Below are positions 51,043 to 51,115 of a stretch of 51,115 nucleotides of DNA, one piece after another. The stretch comes from Spirochaetota bacterium (lineage in GTDB: Bacteria > Spirochaetota > Spirochaetia > SZUA-6): the NCBI GenBank assembly GCA_013151965.1, contig JAADHF010000051.1, positions 1 through 51,115 of the forward strand, given 5' to 3'. The notes under the pieces are model-generated. The model did not search any database, was not told the origin of the DNA, and worked only from the letters and a program-made list of their open reading frames with translations. Numbering within the stretch: the stretch's first letter is position 1; each line of letters starts with the position of its first letter. A program made the translations under genes and the position numbers.

Positions 51043-51115
51043 GATTAACCTCTTGTTCGGTAAAATATTATACCGCAGATGCCCGGTATAATCAAAAGGC
51101 TGTTTCCGGAAAAAT

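Overview
The window most resembles a chromosome segment of a free-living, sugar- and amide-catabolising bacterium, probably a spirochaete. The main clue is the solute-binding protein at 20236, whose signal peptide ends in FAGGQKE, a form I associate with spirochaete binding proteins. The moderate GC content fits, but the assignment is an inference. No rRNA, tRNA, CRISPR array, transposase or phage gene was seen. Most genes are small-molecule catabolism enzymes in short operons, often with 1-4 bp overlaps or gaps under 40 bp.

Layout. 1-1008: C-terminal end of an unrecognised protein. 1072-5470: a compact cluster of P1-family aminopeptidase, metallo-beta-lactamase-fold hydrolase, Asp/Glu racemase and D-aminoacylase, which reads as D-amino-acid or D-peptide catabolism. 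5474-7433: a metallophosphoesterase between gene remnants (short-chain dehydrogenase stub, Gfo/Idh/MocA and amidohydrolase genes with internal deletions). 7469-14000: beta-propeller protein, UROD-family protein, a strikingly AT-rich Gfo/Idh/MocA oxidoreductase and a predicted (alpha/alpha) barrel polysaccharide-lyase-like protein.

14092-32794 is the most interesting part. Three promoters (about 18.8, 20.1 and 24.65 kb) share one design: TTGACA, a 17-bp spacer with TGn before the -10 box, then a 26-bp LacI-type double operator just downstream of the predicted start of transcription. They drive (A, minus strand) a PF04734 ceramidase-fold protein, a two-domain amidohydrolase, a flavodoxin-like protein and a DegT aminotransferase; (B) a CUT1 sugar ABC importer and an ornithine-cyclodeaminase-family enzyme; (C) a second PF04734 protein, a TIM-barrel isomerase, a NodB-like deacetylase fusion, a cytoplasmic GH20 hexosaminidase and a LacI regulator as the last gene. 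Together they look like one regulon for import and intracellular dismantling of an N-acylated amino-sugar glycoside. Both PF04734 proteins keep the zinc histidines but lack the serine of the ceramidase GDVSPN motif, so they are probably not ceramidases.

32797-41515 (minus strand): YtcJ-like amidohydrolase and aldo/keto reductase, then a uronate-isomerase-like protein, a cysteine-rich zinc-ribbon protein of unknown function and a heterodimeric ABC exporter pair with one canonical and one degenerate ATP site. 41516-42446 is a decayed stretch with the tail of a frameshifted sugar permease. 42447-49151: TIM-barrel isomerase, a dehydrogenase stub, and a purine-type cluster (FeS and FAD subunits of a xanthine-dehydrogenase-like enzyme, 8-oxoguanine-deaminase-like amidohydrolase, YgeW-like carbamoyltransferase) followed by a VOC protein and a zinc alcohol dehydrogenase. 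49197-51042 (minus): NagA-type deacetylase and a GNAT acetyltransferase.
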